From assembly GCA_963708115.1 (NCBI GenBank), contig CAVPRX010000001.1, positions 186,001 through 250,000 of the forward strand: a stretch of DNA of 64,000 nt. Direction: 5' to 3'. Shown here in pieces: positions 17,699 through 26,644 of this stretch. The notes beneath the pieces were generated by a model. The model saw only the letters and a list, made by a program, of their open reading frames with translations, did not search any database and was not told the DNA's origin. A program made the position numbers and the translations under genes. Source of the stretch: VRUE01 sp963708115. GTDB lineage: Bacteria > Actinomycetota > Thermoleophilia > Solirubrobacterales > 70-9. Position 1 is the first letter of the stretch. Every line of letters begins with the position of its first letter.

Positions 17699-19680
17699 AT
17701 GCCGTCCAGGTCGCGGCGCAGCTCTTTTAGCTCATCGCGGAGGCGACCGGCCTCCTCGAAGCGCAGATCGTCGGCGGCGGCGAGCATTTCCTCCTCGAGC
17801 GCGACGATCGTGCGCTCGAGCTCGGCCGGATCGGCGAACTCGCCACCGGCTTTGCGGCGTCGCTTCTTCGGCGCCCGGTCCTCCATCGCCAGGAACTCGG
17901 ACATCTCGGAGATTCCCTTGCGGACGGTCTCTGGAGTGATCCCGTGCTCCTCGTTGTAAGCGAGCTGGATCGCCCGGCGGCGGTCGGTCTCGCTCATCGC
18001 CGCGCGCATCGCGTCAGTCTCCTTGTCGGCGTACATCAGCACCCGCCCGTTGACGTTGCGGGCGGCGCGGCCGATCGTCTGCACGAGGCTGGTCTCGCCG
18101 CGCAGGAAGCCCTCCTTGTCGGCGTCGAGGATCGCCACCAGCGATACCTCGGGCAGGTCGAGCCCCTCGCGCAGGAGGTTGACGCCGACGAGCACGTCGT
18201 ACTCGCCGAGGCGCAGGTCGCGGACGATCTGAATCCGTTCCAGGGTGTCGATCTCCGAGTGCAGGTAGCGGACCTTGATCCCGTACTCGAGCAGGTAGTT
18301 GGTCAGGTCCTCGGCCATCTTCTTGGTCAGCGTCGTGACCAGGACCCGGTCGCCGGTCTCGGCGACGACCTTGATCTCGTTCATCAGGTCGTCGATCTGG
18401 TTCTTGGTGGCGCGCAGTTCGATCTCGGGATCGATGATTCCGGTCGGCCTGACGATCTGCTCGACCGTCCGCGTCGCTTCGGCCCGCTCGAAGGGCCCCG
18501 GCGTCGCCGAGACCATCACCAGCTGGTCGACGCGCTCGAGGAACTCGTCGAACTTGAGCGGCCGGTTGTCGATCGCCGAAGGCAGGCGGAAGCCGTAGTC
18601 GATCAGGGTCGTCTTGCGCGAGCGATCCCCCTCGTACATGCCGCCGATCTGCGGGATCGTCTGGTGGGACTCGTCGACGAAGACGACGAAGTCGTCGGGG
18701 AAATAGTCGATCAGGGTGTGCGGCGGACTGCCGGGCGGGCGGCCGTCGAGGATGCGCGAGTAGTTCTCGATCCCCGAGGTGAAGCCGAGCTCCTTCAGCA
18801 TCTCGATGTCGTAGGCGGTCCGCTGCCGCAGCCGGTGTGCCTCCAGCTGCTTGCCCTCGTCCTCGAGCTCGGCGGTACGGCTGTTCAGTTCGTGGCGGAT
18901 CTCCTCGACCGCACGCTCCAGCGTCTCGTCGCGGGTGACGTAGTGGGAAGCGGGCCAGACAGAGACGTGGTCGATCGTGTCGAGGATCTCGCCGGTCAGC
19001 GGGTCGAAATGCTGGATCGACTCGATCTCCTCGCCGAAGAGCGAGATCCGGTAGGCCGACTCGGCGTAGGAGGGCATGATCTCCAGCACCTCGCCGCGCA
19101 CCCGGAAGGAGCCGCGACCGAGGACCGCGTCGTTGCGCTGGTATTGCATTTTGACCAGCTTGCGCAGGACCTCGTCGCGATCGATCCGCTCGCCGACTTT
19201 GAAGAGCTGCATTTTTTCGTTGTAGACCTGGGGCGAGCCGATCCCGTAGATGCAGGAGACCGAGGCGACGATGATCACGTCGCGGCGGGCGAACAGCGCC
19301 GCGGTCGCCGCGTGGCGCAGGCGGTCGATCTCATCGTTGATCGAGGAGTCCTTCTCGATGTAGAGGTCCTGGGCGGGGACGTAGGCCTCTGGCTGGTAGT
19401 AGTCGTAGTAGGAGACGAAGTACTCGACCGAGTTCTCGGGGAAGAACTCGCGGAACTCGTTGCAGAGCTGCGCGGCCAGCGTCTTGTTGTGGGCGATCAC
19501 CAGGCTGGGGCGCTGGACGGCGGCGATCGTCGCGGCCATCGTGAAGGTCTTGCCGGTTCCGGTCGCGCCGAGCAGGGTCTGGAAGCGCTCCCCCTGCTCC
19601 AGCCCCTCGGCGAGCCCGGCGATCGCTTTAGGTTGATCCGCGGTCGGCGTGTAGGCCGGGTTGAGCTCGAAATCGGGCAC
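17683..19680 (-). CDS. uvrB: Excinuclease ABC subunit B
   Basis: DNA-damage recognition helicase of nucleotide excision repair (665 aa). Walker A LGATGTGKTFTMA, beta-hairpin region SYYDYYQPEAYVP, SCIYGIG, FVDESHQTIPQ, helicase motifs VLVTTLTKKMAEDL and EGLDLPEVSLV, QTIGRAARN, and a C-terminal UVR/UvrC-binding helix pair (about 620-660). GTG start. Full length. Confidence 0.98.
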   Translation of the reverse strand: MPDFELNPAYTPTADQPKAIAGLAEGLEQGERFQTLLGATGTGKTFTMAATIAAVQRPSLVIAHNKTLAAQLCNEFREFFPENSVEYFVSYYDYYQPEAYVPAQDLYIEKDSSINDEIDRLRHAATAALFARRDVIIVASVSCIYGIGSPQVYNEKMQLFKVGERIDRDEVLRKLVKMQYQRNDAVLGRGSFRVRGEVLEIMPSYAESAYRISLFGEEIESIQHFDPLTGEILDTIDHVSVWPASHYVTRDETLERAVEEIRHELNSRTAELEDEGKQLEAHRLRQRTAYDIEMLKELGFTSGIENYSRILDGRPPGSPPHTLIDYFPDDFVVFVDESHQTIPQIGGMYEGDRSRKTTLIDYGFRLPSAIDNRPLKFDEFLERVDQLVMVSATPGPFERAEATRTVEQIVRPTGIIDPEIELRATKNQIDDLMNEIKVVAETGDRVLVTTLTKKMAEDLTNYLLEYGIKVRYLHSEIDTLERIQIVRDLRLGEYDVLVGVNLLREGLDLPEVSLVAILDADKEGFLRGETSLVQTIGRAARNVNGRVLMYADKETDAMRAAMSETDRRRAIQLAYNEEHGITPETVRKGISEMSEFLAMEDRAPKKRRRKAGGEFADPAELERTIVALEEEMLAAADDLRFEEAGRLRDELKELRRDLDGMTAGT

Positions 19681-19762
19681 GCGATGACCTTACCGGGGCA
19701 CGTTGCTGGTGCTATGCACTAGAAACGCGCCCCGATGCCGAGCCTGGAAGACTGGCAGGCCG

Positions 19763-20131
19763 ATGACCCGCTCGCAGAAAGCGCTCGCTGGCTTCTTTGG
19801 CTTCATGGGCACGATGCACTTCGTCATCCCGCGCAGCTTCGAGGCGATCATGCCTCCCTCCCTGCCGCGTCACCGCGAGGCGGTGATCGTCAGCGGCCTG
19901 GCCGAGCTCGCCGGTGGCGCCGCCGTCCTCCCCGCCCGCACCCGCCGCTTCGCTCGCTGGTGGCTACTCGGCCTGCTGCTCGCCGTCTTCCCAGCGAACA
20001 TCCACATGGCGGTCAATCCGGACCAGGTGCGCGGTCTCGACCTCGATCGGGTCCCGCGCTGGGCTCTGTGGGCACGACTGCCACTGCAGCCGCTGGCGAT
20101 GCTCTGGGTCTGGCGCGCCACTCGGACGTGA
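19763..20131 (+). CDS. DoxX-like small membrane protein
   Basis: 122 residues, about four TM segments. The start MTRSQKALAGFFGFMGTMHF at 19763 is preferred over an upstream ATG-less extension. TMHFVIPRSFEAIMPPSLP and AELAGGAAVL match the DoxX/DoxD-like membrane family, whose role is largely undefined (some act in redox or sulfur metabolism). Stand-alone. Confidence 0.8.
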   Translation: MTRSQKALAGFFGFMGTMHFVIPRSFEAIMPPSLPRHREAVIVSGLAELAGGAAVLPARTRRFARWWLLGLLLAVFPANIHMAVNPDQVRGLDLDRVPRWALWARLPLQPLAMLWVWRATRT

Positions 20132-20214
20132 CATAAGTAGGATAAACGCGCGAGTTCCGGTTTGAAGTCCGCTGTCTGTAGAGCTTCTGTCGGCATACGC
20201 AGAGAATCCCGTCC

Positions 20215-20463
20215 ATGAAACCACGCGATCGCTTCGCCACCAGTCTGCGCAAAGCCCGGCAGAAAGCCGAAATCTCCCAAGAGGAGCTCGGTTTTCGCTG
20301 CGACTTGCACCGCACCGAGATCTCCTTGCTCGAGCGCGGCGGTCGTGAGCCGCGGCTCGGCACGATCATCAAGCTCTCCAGCGCCCTCGAGGTCACGCCG
20401 GAAGAACTCTGCACCGGCATCTCCTGGAGCGTCAAATCCCAGAAATTCCTCTTCAAAAAGTAG
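20215..20463 (+). CDS. XRE-family helix-turn-helix regulator
   Basis: 82 residues made almost entirely of a Cro/C1-type HTH: FATSLRKARQKAEISQEELG, HRTEISLLERGGREPRL, TIIKLSSALEVTPEEL. No sensor domain. The lysine-rich end KSQKFLFKK is probably DNA- or RNA-contacting. No partner toxin is adjacent. It converges with the 174-residue membrane protein, 3 nt apart. Confidence 0.9.
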   Translation: MKPRDRFATSLRKARQKAEISQEELGFRCDLHRTEISLLERGGREPRLGTIIKLSSALEVTPEELCTGISWSVKSQKFLFKK

Positions 20464-20466
20464 CCG

Positions 20467-20991
20467 CTAGGGCAGGAACTGTTCGATGATGCTCCCGGCG
20501 GGGCCTAGGAAGCTTTCGAGGTTATTGAGCAGGGAGCGGGCGTCCTTGATCAGTTCGATCGCCTGATCGACCGGGATCTGGCGCACGGTCGCCCGCAGCG
20601 GCGCGGCCAGGAGCGGGTTGAGGGCGCCGGCGCGTTCGGCGTCGGTGATCGCGCGCAACAGACCGGCACGGATGGCGCGCGCCAGCTCGGCGTCGCCGAT
20701 GCCGTAGCGCTTGGTGAAGCGTTCCCGCGACTGCGGGGTGGCGAGGGCTCGGGCGAGCGTCTCGCGGCTGACCCCCAGCTCACAGGCGGCCCCGTCGAGC
20801 GCCGAGAGTGAGAACTGCTGCGCTATCCCCTGCAGGCCTTCGGGTTCGGTCCAGGGCCGCGGCTTACAGGGATCCTGCGTCTTCGCCGGCTCATAGGAGG
20901 ACCCGCCGGCAGCTAGGTAGGCGACGACGAGGGTCAGCGAGGCGACGATCGCCGCGACGACGAGGAACCGCCCTTTCCCCTCCCCGCTCAC
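20467..20991 (-). CDS. Membrane-anchored protein of unknown function
   Basis: 174 residues, family not recognised. N-terminal signal anchor (about 9-29, FLVVAAIVASLTLVVAYLAA), then a Pro-rich linker and a helical extracytoplasmic domain rich in Ala, Leu and Arg with LARALATPQSRERF. The start overlaps the stop of the MFS transporter gene (ATGA), so it is the last gene of rpsA-coaE-slt-MFS-this. It may be an accessory to the exporter, but that is inference from position. Confidence 0.65.
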   Translation of the reverse strand: MSGEGKGRFLVVAAIVASLTLVVAYLAAGGSSYEPAKTQDPCKPRPWTEPEGLQGIAQQFSLSALDGAACELGVSRETLARALATPQSRERFTKRYGIGDAELARAIRAGLLRAITDAERAGALNPLLAAPLRATVRQIPVDQAIELIKDARSLLNNLESFLGPAGSIIEQFLP

Positions 20992-22355
20992 AGATCCACT
21001 CTCCGTGCCAGGCCGATCGGGATCAGGGCCAACAAGCCGATCAGGGCGCCGAGCCCGAACGAGGGGCTGAAGGCGTGGGTCGCGGCACGGTCGAGCTGGT
21101 CCTGCAGTTCTTCGCGCAGGAGGATCACGTCGGCGCGGTCGGCGGGATCGTCCGGCAGTGGCTCGAAGGCGGGACCCAGCGTCGGTACTTTGCCCCGCTC
21201 GCCTTCGAGCCGCTCCTCGATCCGCTGCGCGAGCTGCAGCTTGAGCAACGGTTCGACCCGCGAGTCGAGCACGACGGCGGTGCTGGCGTCAAGCGCGTCA
21301 TGACGCTGCTGGGCGAGGTCGGCGGTGAAGAGCGGGGTCAGCACGATCAGGCCGATCGCGACGCCGGCGTGCCGGGCGGAGATCGTCCAGCCGCCGTGGA
21401 TCGCCTGCGGCGCCCGCCCGGCCAGCGCCGTCTCGGTCAGAGCTGAGAGGACCAGGGCGAGGCCGACGCCGACCAGGATCTGCGGCGGCACCGTCAGCAC
21501 CACCTCCGCGTGCGGCAGCAGAGCCAGGCCACCGAGGCCACCGGCGACGAGGATCGCCCCGGCGGCGGCGCGGGCGCGCTCGCTTCCCATCGCGGGCCCC
21601 ACGCGAGCACCGAGCAGAGCTGCAAGCGGCATCACAGAGACGACGATCGCCGCGCCGATCGGGCTCAAGCGCCAGCCTTCGATCAGCAAGAGGACGAGTA
21701 GGAAAAGCGCCGCGGCGATCGCCGCCGAGACCATCGCCAGAGCGAGGTTGGCGAGCAGGTGCGGGCGGCCGGTGCGGCGCAGCTCGGTTGAGATGACGCC
21801 CGTTGCCGCCTCGTGCCGGGCCACTGCAAGGACCGGCACACCCGCGGCGATCGCGAGCGGCGCCTGAAGGAGGAAGATCGACTGCCAGGAGACGAGCTCG
21901 GTGAGCAAGCCGCCGACCGCCGGGCCGAGGGCGGCGCCGGCGGCACCGGCGGTCGCCCATATCGCGACCGCACGGCGCTCAGAGCCGACCGTGGCCGGCA
22001 ACAGCTCCAGAACCGCGGTGACCGCCAGCGCGCCACCGAGCGCCTGGATACAACGAGCCGCGATCAGGGTGTTCAGCTCGGTTGAGAGCCCACAGGCGAG
22101 CCCGGCGCCGGCGAAGACCGCGAGGCCGATCGCCGCCGCCCGGCCGGGGCCGATGCGCCGCGCCAAGTGCGCAGCGGGAACCGCGGCGAGGGCCATCACC
22201 AGGTTGAAGGAGATCAGCACCCAGGTCACGCCGGCGACGCTGGTATCCAGGTCGCGGTAGATCTCCGGCAGCGCCAGGACGACGATCGAGGAATCGGCGA
22301 GGACGAGGGCGACGGCGACCGTGAGGGCGGTCAGACGAGGGCGTGGCGGGCTCAA
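20988..22355 (-). CDS. MFS drug-efflux-type transporter
   Basis: 455 residues, about 12-14 TM segments, DHA2/EmrB-like. The N-terminal VLADSSIVVLALPEI is the TM1 motif D(S)xIVxVALP, and AAHLARRIGPGRAAAIGL is motif A. Near the C-terminus a long polar insert (about residues 350-425, with LDSRVEPLLKLQLAQRIEER) separates the last two TM segments, an unusually large extracytoplasmic loop. Substrate unknown. Coupled by ATGA overlaps on both sides. Confidence 0.88.
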   Translation of the reverse strand: MSPPRPRLTALTVAVALVLADSSIVVLALPEIYRDLDTSVAGVTWVLISFNLVMALAAVPAAHLARRIGPGRAAAIGLAVFAGAGLACGLSTELNTLIAARCIQALGGALAVTAVLELLPATVGSERRAVAIWATAGAAGAALGPAVGGLLTELVSWQSIFLLQAPLAIAAGVPVLAVARHEAATGVISTELRRTGRPHLLANLALAMVSAAIAAALFLLVLLLIEGWRLSPIGAAIVVSVMPLAALLGARVGPAMGSERARAAAGAILVAGGLGGLALLPHAEVVLTVPPQILVGVGLALVLSALTETALAGRAPQAIHGGWTISARHAGVAIGLIVLTPLFTADLAQQRHDALDASTAVVLDSRVEPLLKLQLAQRIEERLEGERGKVPTLGPAFEPLPDDPADRADVILLREELQDQLDRAATHAFSPSFGLGALIGLLALIPIGLARRVDL

Positions 22356-22930
22356 TATCCCAGCTCCTTGGCGTACTTCTCACGATAGGCGCGCTGCTTG
22401 TCGAGCACGTCTTCGACATAGGCACGGGTTTCAGGGAAGGGAATTTCGTCCACGCTCAATTCGCTGCCCCCCCAGTTATCCACGTTGGTCGGGCCGGCGT
22501 TATATGCGGCAAGGGCGGCAACCACATCCCCTTCATAGCGGTCGAGGAGTTCGCGCAGCAGGTAGGTGCCGTAGCGGATGTTGATTTCCGGATCGCCGAG
22601 GTCGCCAAACTGGAAGGTGGTGCCGCCGCTGTGGCGCTCGATGTCCTCGGCCGCCTGCGGCGTGATCTGCATCAGGCCGCGCGCGCCGGCGCTCGATGTG
22701 CGGTCGTCGAACTTCGACTCGGCGTAGATCACGGCGGCGATCAGGGCCGCGTCGACGTTCTTTTCCTTGGCCTGCTGGCGAATGATGTCCTCGTGACGAA
22801 GCGGCAGGGTCAGCTCTTGGATCACGTCGCCGAACTTGCCGAAAAGCCCCAGCGCCAAGCCCGCGGCGACACCGGCCACGACCGCGGCACCCCCGACGAA
22901 GAGGCGCCGCCGCCTCGCCTTCTTCCTCAT
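22352..22930 (-). CDS. Lytic transglycosylase, SLT domain
   Basis: 192 residues: basic N-terminus RKKARRRR, one TM/signal anchor (about 11-30), then an SLT/GH23 domain with the catalytic Glu in AAVIYAESKFD, GARGLMQITPQAA and AALAAYNAGPTNVDNWGG. It would cleave peptidoglycan glycan strands outside the membrane. ATG at 22930 overlaps the coaE stop (ATGA). Confidence 0.93.
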   Translation of the reverse strand: MRKKARRRRLFVGGAAVVAGVAAGLALGLFGKFGDVIQELTLPLRHEDIIRQQAKEKNVDAALIAAVIYAESKFDDRTSSAGARGLMQITPQAAEDIERHSGGTTFQFGDLGDPEINIRYGTYLLRELLDRYEGDVVAALAAYNAGPTNVDNWGGSELSVDEIPFPETRAYVEDVLDKQRAYREKYAKELGY

Positions 22931-23511
22931 ACACGAAGCTTCTCGACAAGGGCGGACAGCTCCCGCTCGAGGTCTTCGACGCTGCCGTCGTTCTCGATGA
23001 CGTGCGCCGCACGGGATGCCTTTTCGGCCTGAGCCAGCTGACGCGCCTCGCGCTCGTCCACCAGGGCATGGCCGCGCGCCCGGGCGCGCTCGCCGCGGAC
23101 CTCGTCCGAGGCGATCACGGCGACCGTCGTATCGAAGGCCTCCTCCATGCCGGCCTCGAAGAGCAACGGCACCTCGACCACGGCGACGCCCGCGTCTGCC
23201 GGCAGCGATGTCAGCCAGGTGCCGATCCGTTCTCCGACCAGGGGATGGATCTGACCCTCGAGCCACTTCAGCTCATCGGTGTCGGCGAAGACGATCGAGC
23301 CGATCCGGTCGCGGTCCACTTTTCCGGCGGGAGCGACCTTGCGTCCCCAGCGCTCGACCAGCCTTGGCAGCAGCGGCTCGGTCTCGAGCAACTCGTGGAC
23401 CACCGCGTCGCTGGAGATCGTCTCCGCCCCCAGGCGCTCGAAGGCGGCAAGTGCCTCGGACTTCCCAGCCGCGATCCCTCCAGTGAGCCCGATCGTAAGC
23501 GGCCGGGCCAA
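22927..23511 (-). CDS. coaE: Dephospho-CoA kinase
   Basis: Last step of CoA synthesis (194 aa). P-loop GLTGGIAAGKSEALAAF, ISSDAVVHELL, WLEGQIHPLV and VVEVPLLFEAGMEEAFD are diagnostic. TTG start, 8 nt after rpsA, a common pairing in actinobacteria. Confidence 0.96.
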   Translation of the reverse strand: MARPLTIGLTGGIAAGKSEALAAFERLGAETISSDAVVHELLETEPLLPRLVERWGRKVAPAGKVDRDRIGSIVFADTDELKWLEGQIHPLVGERIGTWLTSLPADAGVAVVEVPLLFEAGMEEAFDTTVAVIASDEVRGERARARGHALVDEREARQLAQAEKASRAAHVIENDGSVEDLERELSALVEKLRV

Positions 23512-23519
23512 GGCGAAAC

Positions 23520-24953
23520 TCAGGACTCGGAGGACGCCTCAGGCTCGTCAGCGGCCTCAGGAGCCTCAGCCTCAGGCTCCTCAGCTGCGGGCTCCGCCGG
23601 GGCCTCAGCCTCAGGCGCCTCGGCTTCCTCAGCCTCAGGCTGCTCAGCCACCTCATCGGCCGGAGCGGTCGCCTCCTCGGCAACGGGCTCCTCAGCTTCC
23701 TCAACCACGGCCTCGGCAGCAGGCTCCTCAGGAACCTGCTCTGGCGAAACCTCCTCCGATCCCTCAGCCTCTGACTCTGCAGCTTCCAGCTGCTCGCCAA
23801 GGTCGCCCATCGGCATGTTCTGGCCCTCGACCCGCTTGATGCTCAGCGAGAGGCGCCGCCGCTCCTCGTCGATCTCGAGGATCTTCACGTTCAGTGTGGA
23901 GTTGGGCTCGACCACCTCGCTCGGGCTCTCGACGTGGTGGTCGGCGAGCTCGGAGATGTGGACCAGGCCCTCGACGCCGGGCAGGATCTCGACGAAGGCG
24001 CCGAAGGCGACGACCTTGGTGACCGTCCCCTCGAGCACGTCGCCCGGGCGGTGGGTGCTGATCACCCGCTGCCAGGGGTCCTCCTGGGTCTGCTTGAGGC
24101 CGAGTGAGATGCGCTGGCGGTCACGGTCGATGTCGAGCACTTTGATCCGCACCGTGTCGCCGATCGAGACGACCTCGGAGGGATGGTTGACGTGACTCCA
24201 GGAAAGCTCGGAAATATGGATCAGGCCGTCGATCCCATCGAGGTCGACGAAGGCGCCAAAGTCGACGATGTTGGAGATCTTGCCCTCGACCACCTGGCCC
24301 GGCTCGAGCCTGCCGAGGATCTGCTCGCGGACCTCCTTGCGCTCTTCCTCGAGCACGGCGCGCCGCGAGAGCACCACGTTGTTGCGGCTGCGGTTCAGCT
24401 CGATCACTTTGCACTCGAGCGTCTGGCCGAGGAACTCGTCGAGGTTGTGGACGCGGCGGATGTCGACCAGCGAGGCGGGCAGGAAGCCACGCACCCCGAG
24501 GTCGAGGATCAGACCGCCCTTGACGACCTCGATGACGCTGCCTTCGACCGGTTCGCCGGACTCCGCGGCGGCCTCGATGCGGCGCCACGCCTTCTCGAAG
24601 CGAGCCCGCTTCTTGGAAAGCACGAGGCGGCCCTCGGCGTCCTCTTTGGTGAGAACGAGCGCGTCGATCTCCTCGCTGAGCTCGACCTCGTCGGCGGGAT
24701 CCACCGACTTTCGGATCGAGAGCTCGGTCGAGGGGATGACCCCCTCCGACTTGTAGCCGATGTCGACGAGAACCTCGTCTTTGTCGATCCGCACGACCTT
24801 GCCTTTGACGACGTCGCCCTCGTCGAAGGAGACCATCGTCGCCGCGTAGTTCGGCACGATCTTGCCGTCGACTTCGATCAGCAGGCCGTTGGAGCCCTCG
24901 ACCGGGGAACCGGTCGGAGCGTCAGGAGTCAAGGTCGTATCGGTCAGGGACAC
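23520..24953 (-). CDS. rpsA: 30S ribosomal protein S1
   Basis: 477 residues with four S1/OB repeats at about 46-116, 133-198, 219-286 and 304-373; the third and fourth carry the classic VDFGAFVDLDG and VAFGAFVEILPG. The last 90 residues are an acidic Glu/Ala/Pro tail of irregular EAPEAEAP-type repeats, a low-complexity extension of the kind seen on actinobacterial S1. S1 helps unfold mRNA at the ribosome. GTG start; divergent from the flavoprotein gene with 37 bp between. Confidence 0.96.
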   Translation of the reverse strand: MSLTDTTLTPDAPTGSPVEGSNGLLIEVDGKIVPNYAATMVSFDEGDVVKGKVVRIDKDEVLVDIGYKSEGVIPSTELSIRKSVDPADEVELSEEIDALVLTKEDAEGRLVLSKKRARFEKAWRRIEAAAESGEPVEGSVIEVVKGGLILDLGVRGFLPASLVDIRRVHNLDEFLGQTLECKVIELNRSRNNVVLSRRAVLEEERKEVREQILGRLEPGQVVEGKISNIVDFGAFVDLDGIDGLIHISELSWSHVNHPSEVVSIGDTVRIKVLDIDRDRQRISLGLKQTQEDPWQRVISTHRPGDVLEGTVTKVVAFGAFVEILPGVEGLVHISELADHHVESPSEVVEPNSTLNVKILEIDEERRRLSLSIKRVEGQNMPMGDLGEQLEAAESEAEGSEEVSPEQVPEEPAAEAVVEEAEEPVAEEATAPADEVAEQPEAEEAEAPEAEAPAEPAAEEPEAEAPEAADEPEASSES

Positions 24954-24990
24954 AGCGGGGCATCATTGCAAAGTAAGTACGCTCCACGTC

Positions 24991-26184
24991 GTGCCGATCC
25001 GCGCCACGAAACGCGGGGACGAACGCGGTCCCCTCTCCGGCAGCCACGACGTGCTGATCTGCGGGGCCAGCTTCGCCGGTCTCGCGGTCGCCCGCGAGCT
25101 GGCCGGCTCCGGCGCCGACGTGCTGATCGTCGATCGCTACGAGATCGGCGAGCGGCAGACTTCGGCATGCGGCATCCCGACCGAGTGGCTGCAGAGGACG
25201 GGGCTGATCGGCGCCGAGCGACAGCGCTTCGACTCGCTGCTGATCCACACGCCCCACGGCAGCAGGCGCTACGAGCTTCCCTGGACCTTCTCTACCTTCG
25301 ACTACCGCACGCTCTGCGAGCTGCTCTGGGACCAGTGCGACGCCCGCTTCGAGACGGCGAAGGTCAACGGCCGCGTCGCGGCGGCCAACGGCGACGGCGC
25401 GATCGCGGTCGAGACTGACCGAGGCGTACTCTCGGCGCCGCTCGTCGTCGATGCGCTCGGCTGGCGTCGCATGCTCGCCTCCGGCGACGGCTTCCAGCCC
25501 CCCGACGCGCCGCTCTCGCGCGGCCTCGAGGTGCACCCTGGTGGCAGCAGCGAGGATCTCGAGGTCTGGATCGATCGCCGCTACGTCCCGGCGGGCTACG
25601 GCTGGTCGTTCCCCGCCCGTGACGAGCTGCGGATCGGCGTCGGCTCCTTCGACCCGCGCTTCCACGTCCGCGAGACGACCGAGCTGCTGGCCGAAGACCT
25701 CGGCAGCGAGCGTGTCCGCTACCAGGGGAACTGGATCCCGCACAAGCTGCGCAGCGCCACCGAGGGCGGCGTCTTCTTCGTCGGCGACTCCGCCGGCCAC
25801 TGCCTGCCGTTGACCGCCGAGGGAATCAGGACCGCCCTCTACTTCGGCGTCGCGCTCGGACGCGAGCTGCGCGAGGTCTACGAGGGGAATCAGGACCGCG
25901 ACCGCGCCGCGTCCCGCTACACAGAGTTCCACGACTCCCACGAGTGGAAGTTCCGCTGGATGCTGCGTGTGCAACGGCTCGTGCCGCGCATCCCCCCGCG
26001 CCTGCTCGGCCCGATGATCCGGCTGCTCGGCTCCAAGCGCTTCGTCGACTGGTCCTTCGAGCACTACCTGCGGATCGCGCCGCCGCCCTCAGCGGACGAT
26101 GAGAACGGTGCCCGCCATCAGCAGGGCGATGCCGACGATCCGCTCGGGGCTGAGCGGGACCTGGTCGAGGCCGAACAGGCCTAG
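24991..26184 (+). CDS. Geranylgeranyl-reductase-family FAD oxidoreductase
   Basis: About 397 residues. N-terminal FAD Rossmann motif DVLICGASFAGLAVARELA, the mid-domain PAGYGWSFPARDELRIGVG (the PxGYxW motif of geranylgeranyl reductases) and the second FAD motif GVFFVGDSAGHCLPLTAEGI. Members reduce isoprenoid double bonds, for example in menaquinone or chlorophyll side chains; the substrate here is unknown. Start at GTG 24991; upstream codons lie inside rpsA antisense. The last 96 bp overlap the convergent DMT-type gene, and the final 32 residues are low-complexity. Confidence 0.85.
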   Translation: MPIRATKRGDERGPLSGSHDVLICGASFAGLAVARELAGSGADVLIVDRYEIGERQTSACGIPTEWLQRTGLIGAERQRFDSLLIHTPHGSRRYELPWTFSTFDYRTLCELLWDQCDARFETAKVNGRVAAANGDGAIAVETDRGVLSAPLVVDALGWRRMLASGDGFQPPDAPLSRGLEVHPGGSSEDLEVWIDRRYVPAGYGWSFPARDELRIGVGSFDPRFHVRETTELLAEDLGSERVRYQGNWIPHKLRSATEGGVFFVGDSAGHCLPLTAEGIRTALYFGVALGRELREVYEGNQDRDRAASRYTEFHDSHEWKFRWMLRVQRLVPRIPPRLLGPMIRLLGSKRFVDWSFEHYLRIAPPPSADDENGARHQQGDADDPLGAERDLVEAEQA

Positions 26185-26526
26185 CCGGTCGATCGCCACC
26201 GAGGCGGTCAGCTGTCCCGCGATCGTCGCCGCCGCAACCCCGCCGGCGCCGACGACGGAGACCGCGATCAACGCGTTGGTGACGTAGACGGCGCCGAGCA
26301 GGCCACCGAGCAGGTAGTACCAACTGACGTCGAAGGTCGAGCCGAGGCCGCCGGCCTTGCCGCTGAGGACGACGATCGCGGCGAGGGCGATCGTGCCGAC
26401 GCCGAAGGAGACGAGCGCCGCGGGCAGGCTGCCGGTCCCCCGACCGAGCCCGGCGTTGATCGGCGCCTGCAGCGCGATCAGGCCCCCGGCAAGCGCGGTG
26501 AGAAGGACCGCCAGGCTCTTATCCAT
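26089..26526 (-). CDS. DMT-superfamily transporter (YdcZ/DUF606)
   Basis: 145 residues, five TM segments, with the DUF606 pattern ALQAPINAGLGRGTGS, SFGVGTIALAAIVV and TIAGQLTASVAIDRLGLFG ending in ERIVGIALLMAGTVLIV. These half-size permeases usually work as homo- or heterodimers; substrate unknown. Its 3' end lies antisense to the end of the flavoprotein gene. Confidence 0.9.
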   Translation of the reverse strand: MDKSLAVLLTALAGGLIALQAPINAGLGRGTGSLPAALVSFGVGTIALAAIVVLSGKAGGLGSTFDVSWYYLLGGLLGAVYVTNALIAVSVVGAGGVAAATIAGQLTASVAIDRLGLFGLDQVPLSPERIVGIALLMAGTVLIVR

Positions 26527-26589
26527 GGGGTCGATCCGATGAGAGCGTGATTTTCGGCGAGCGCGCGGGTTGCATAGGACAGAGGTCGT

Positions 26590-26604
26590 GGCGGTTGAAC
26601 CGCC
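26590..26604. promoter_or_regulatory. Palindrome upstream of the ECF sigma gene
   Basis: GGCGGTT-G-AACCGCC, a perfect 7-bp inverted repeat, lies 41 bp before the sigma-factor start. Candidate operator or part of an autoregulated promoter. The ribosome-binding site AAAGGAG follows nearer the gene. Confidence 0.35.
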
Positions 26605-26644
26605 GTGCTGTCATATCAGTAACCCAAAGGAGATCACGCCGCAG

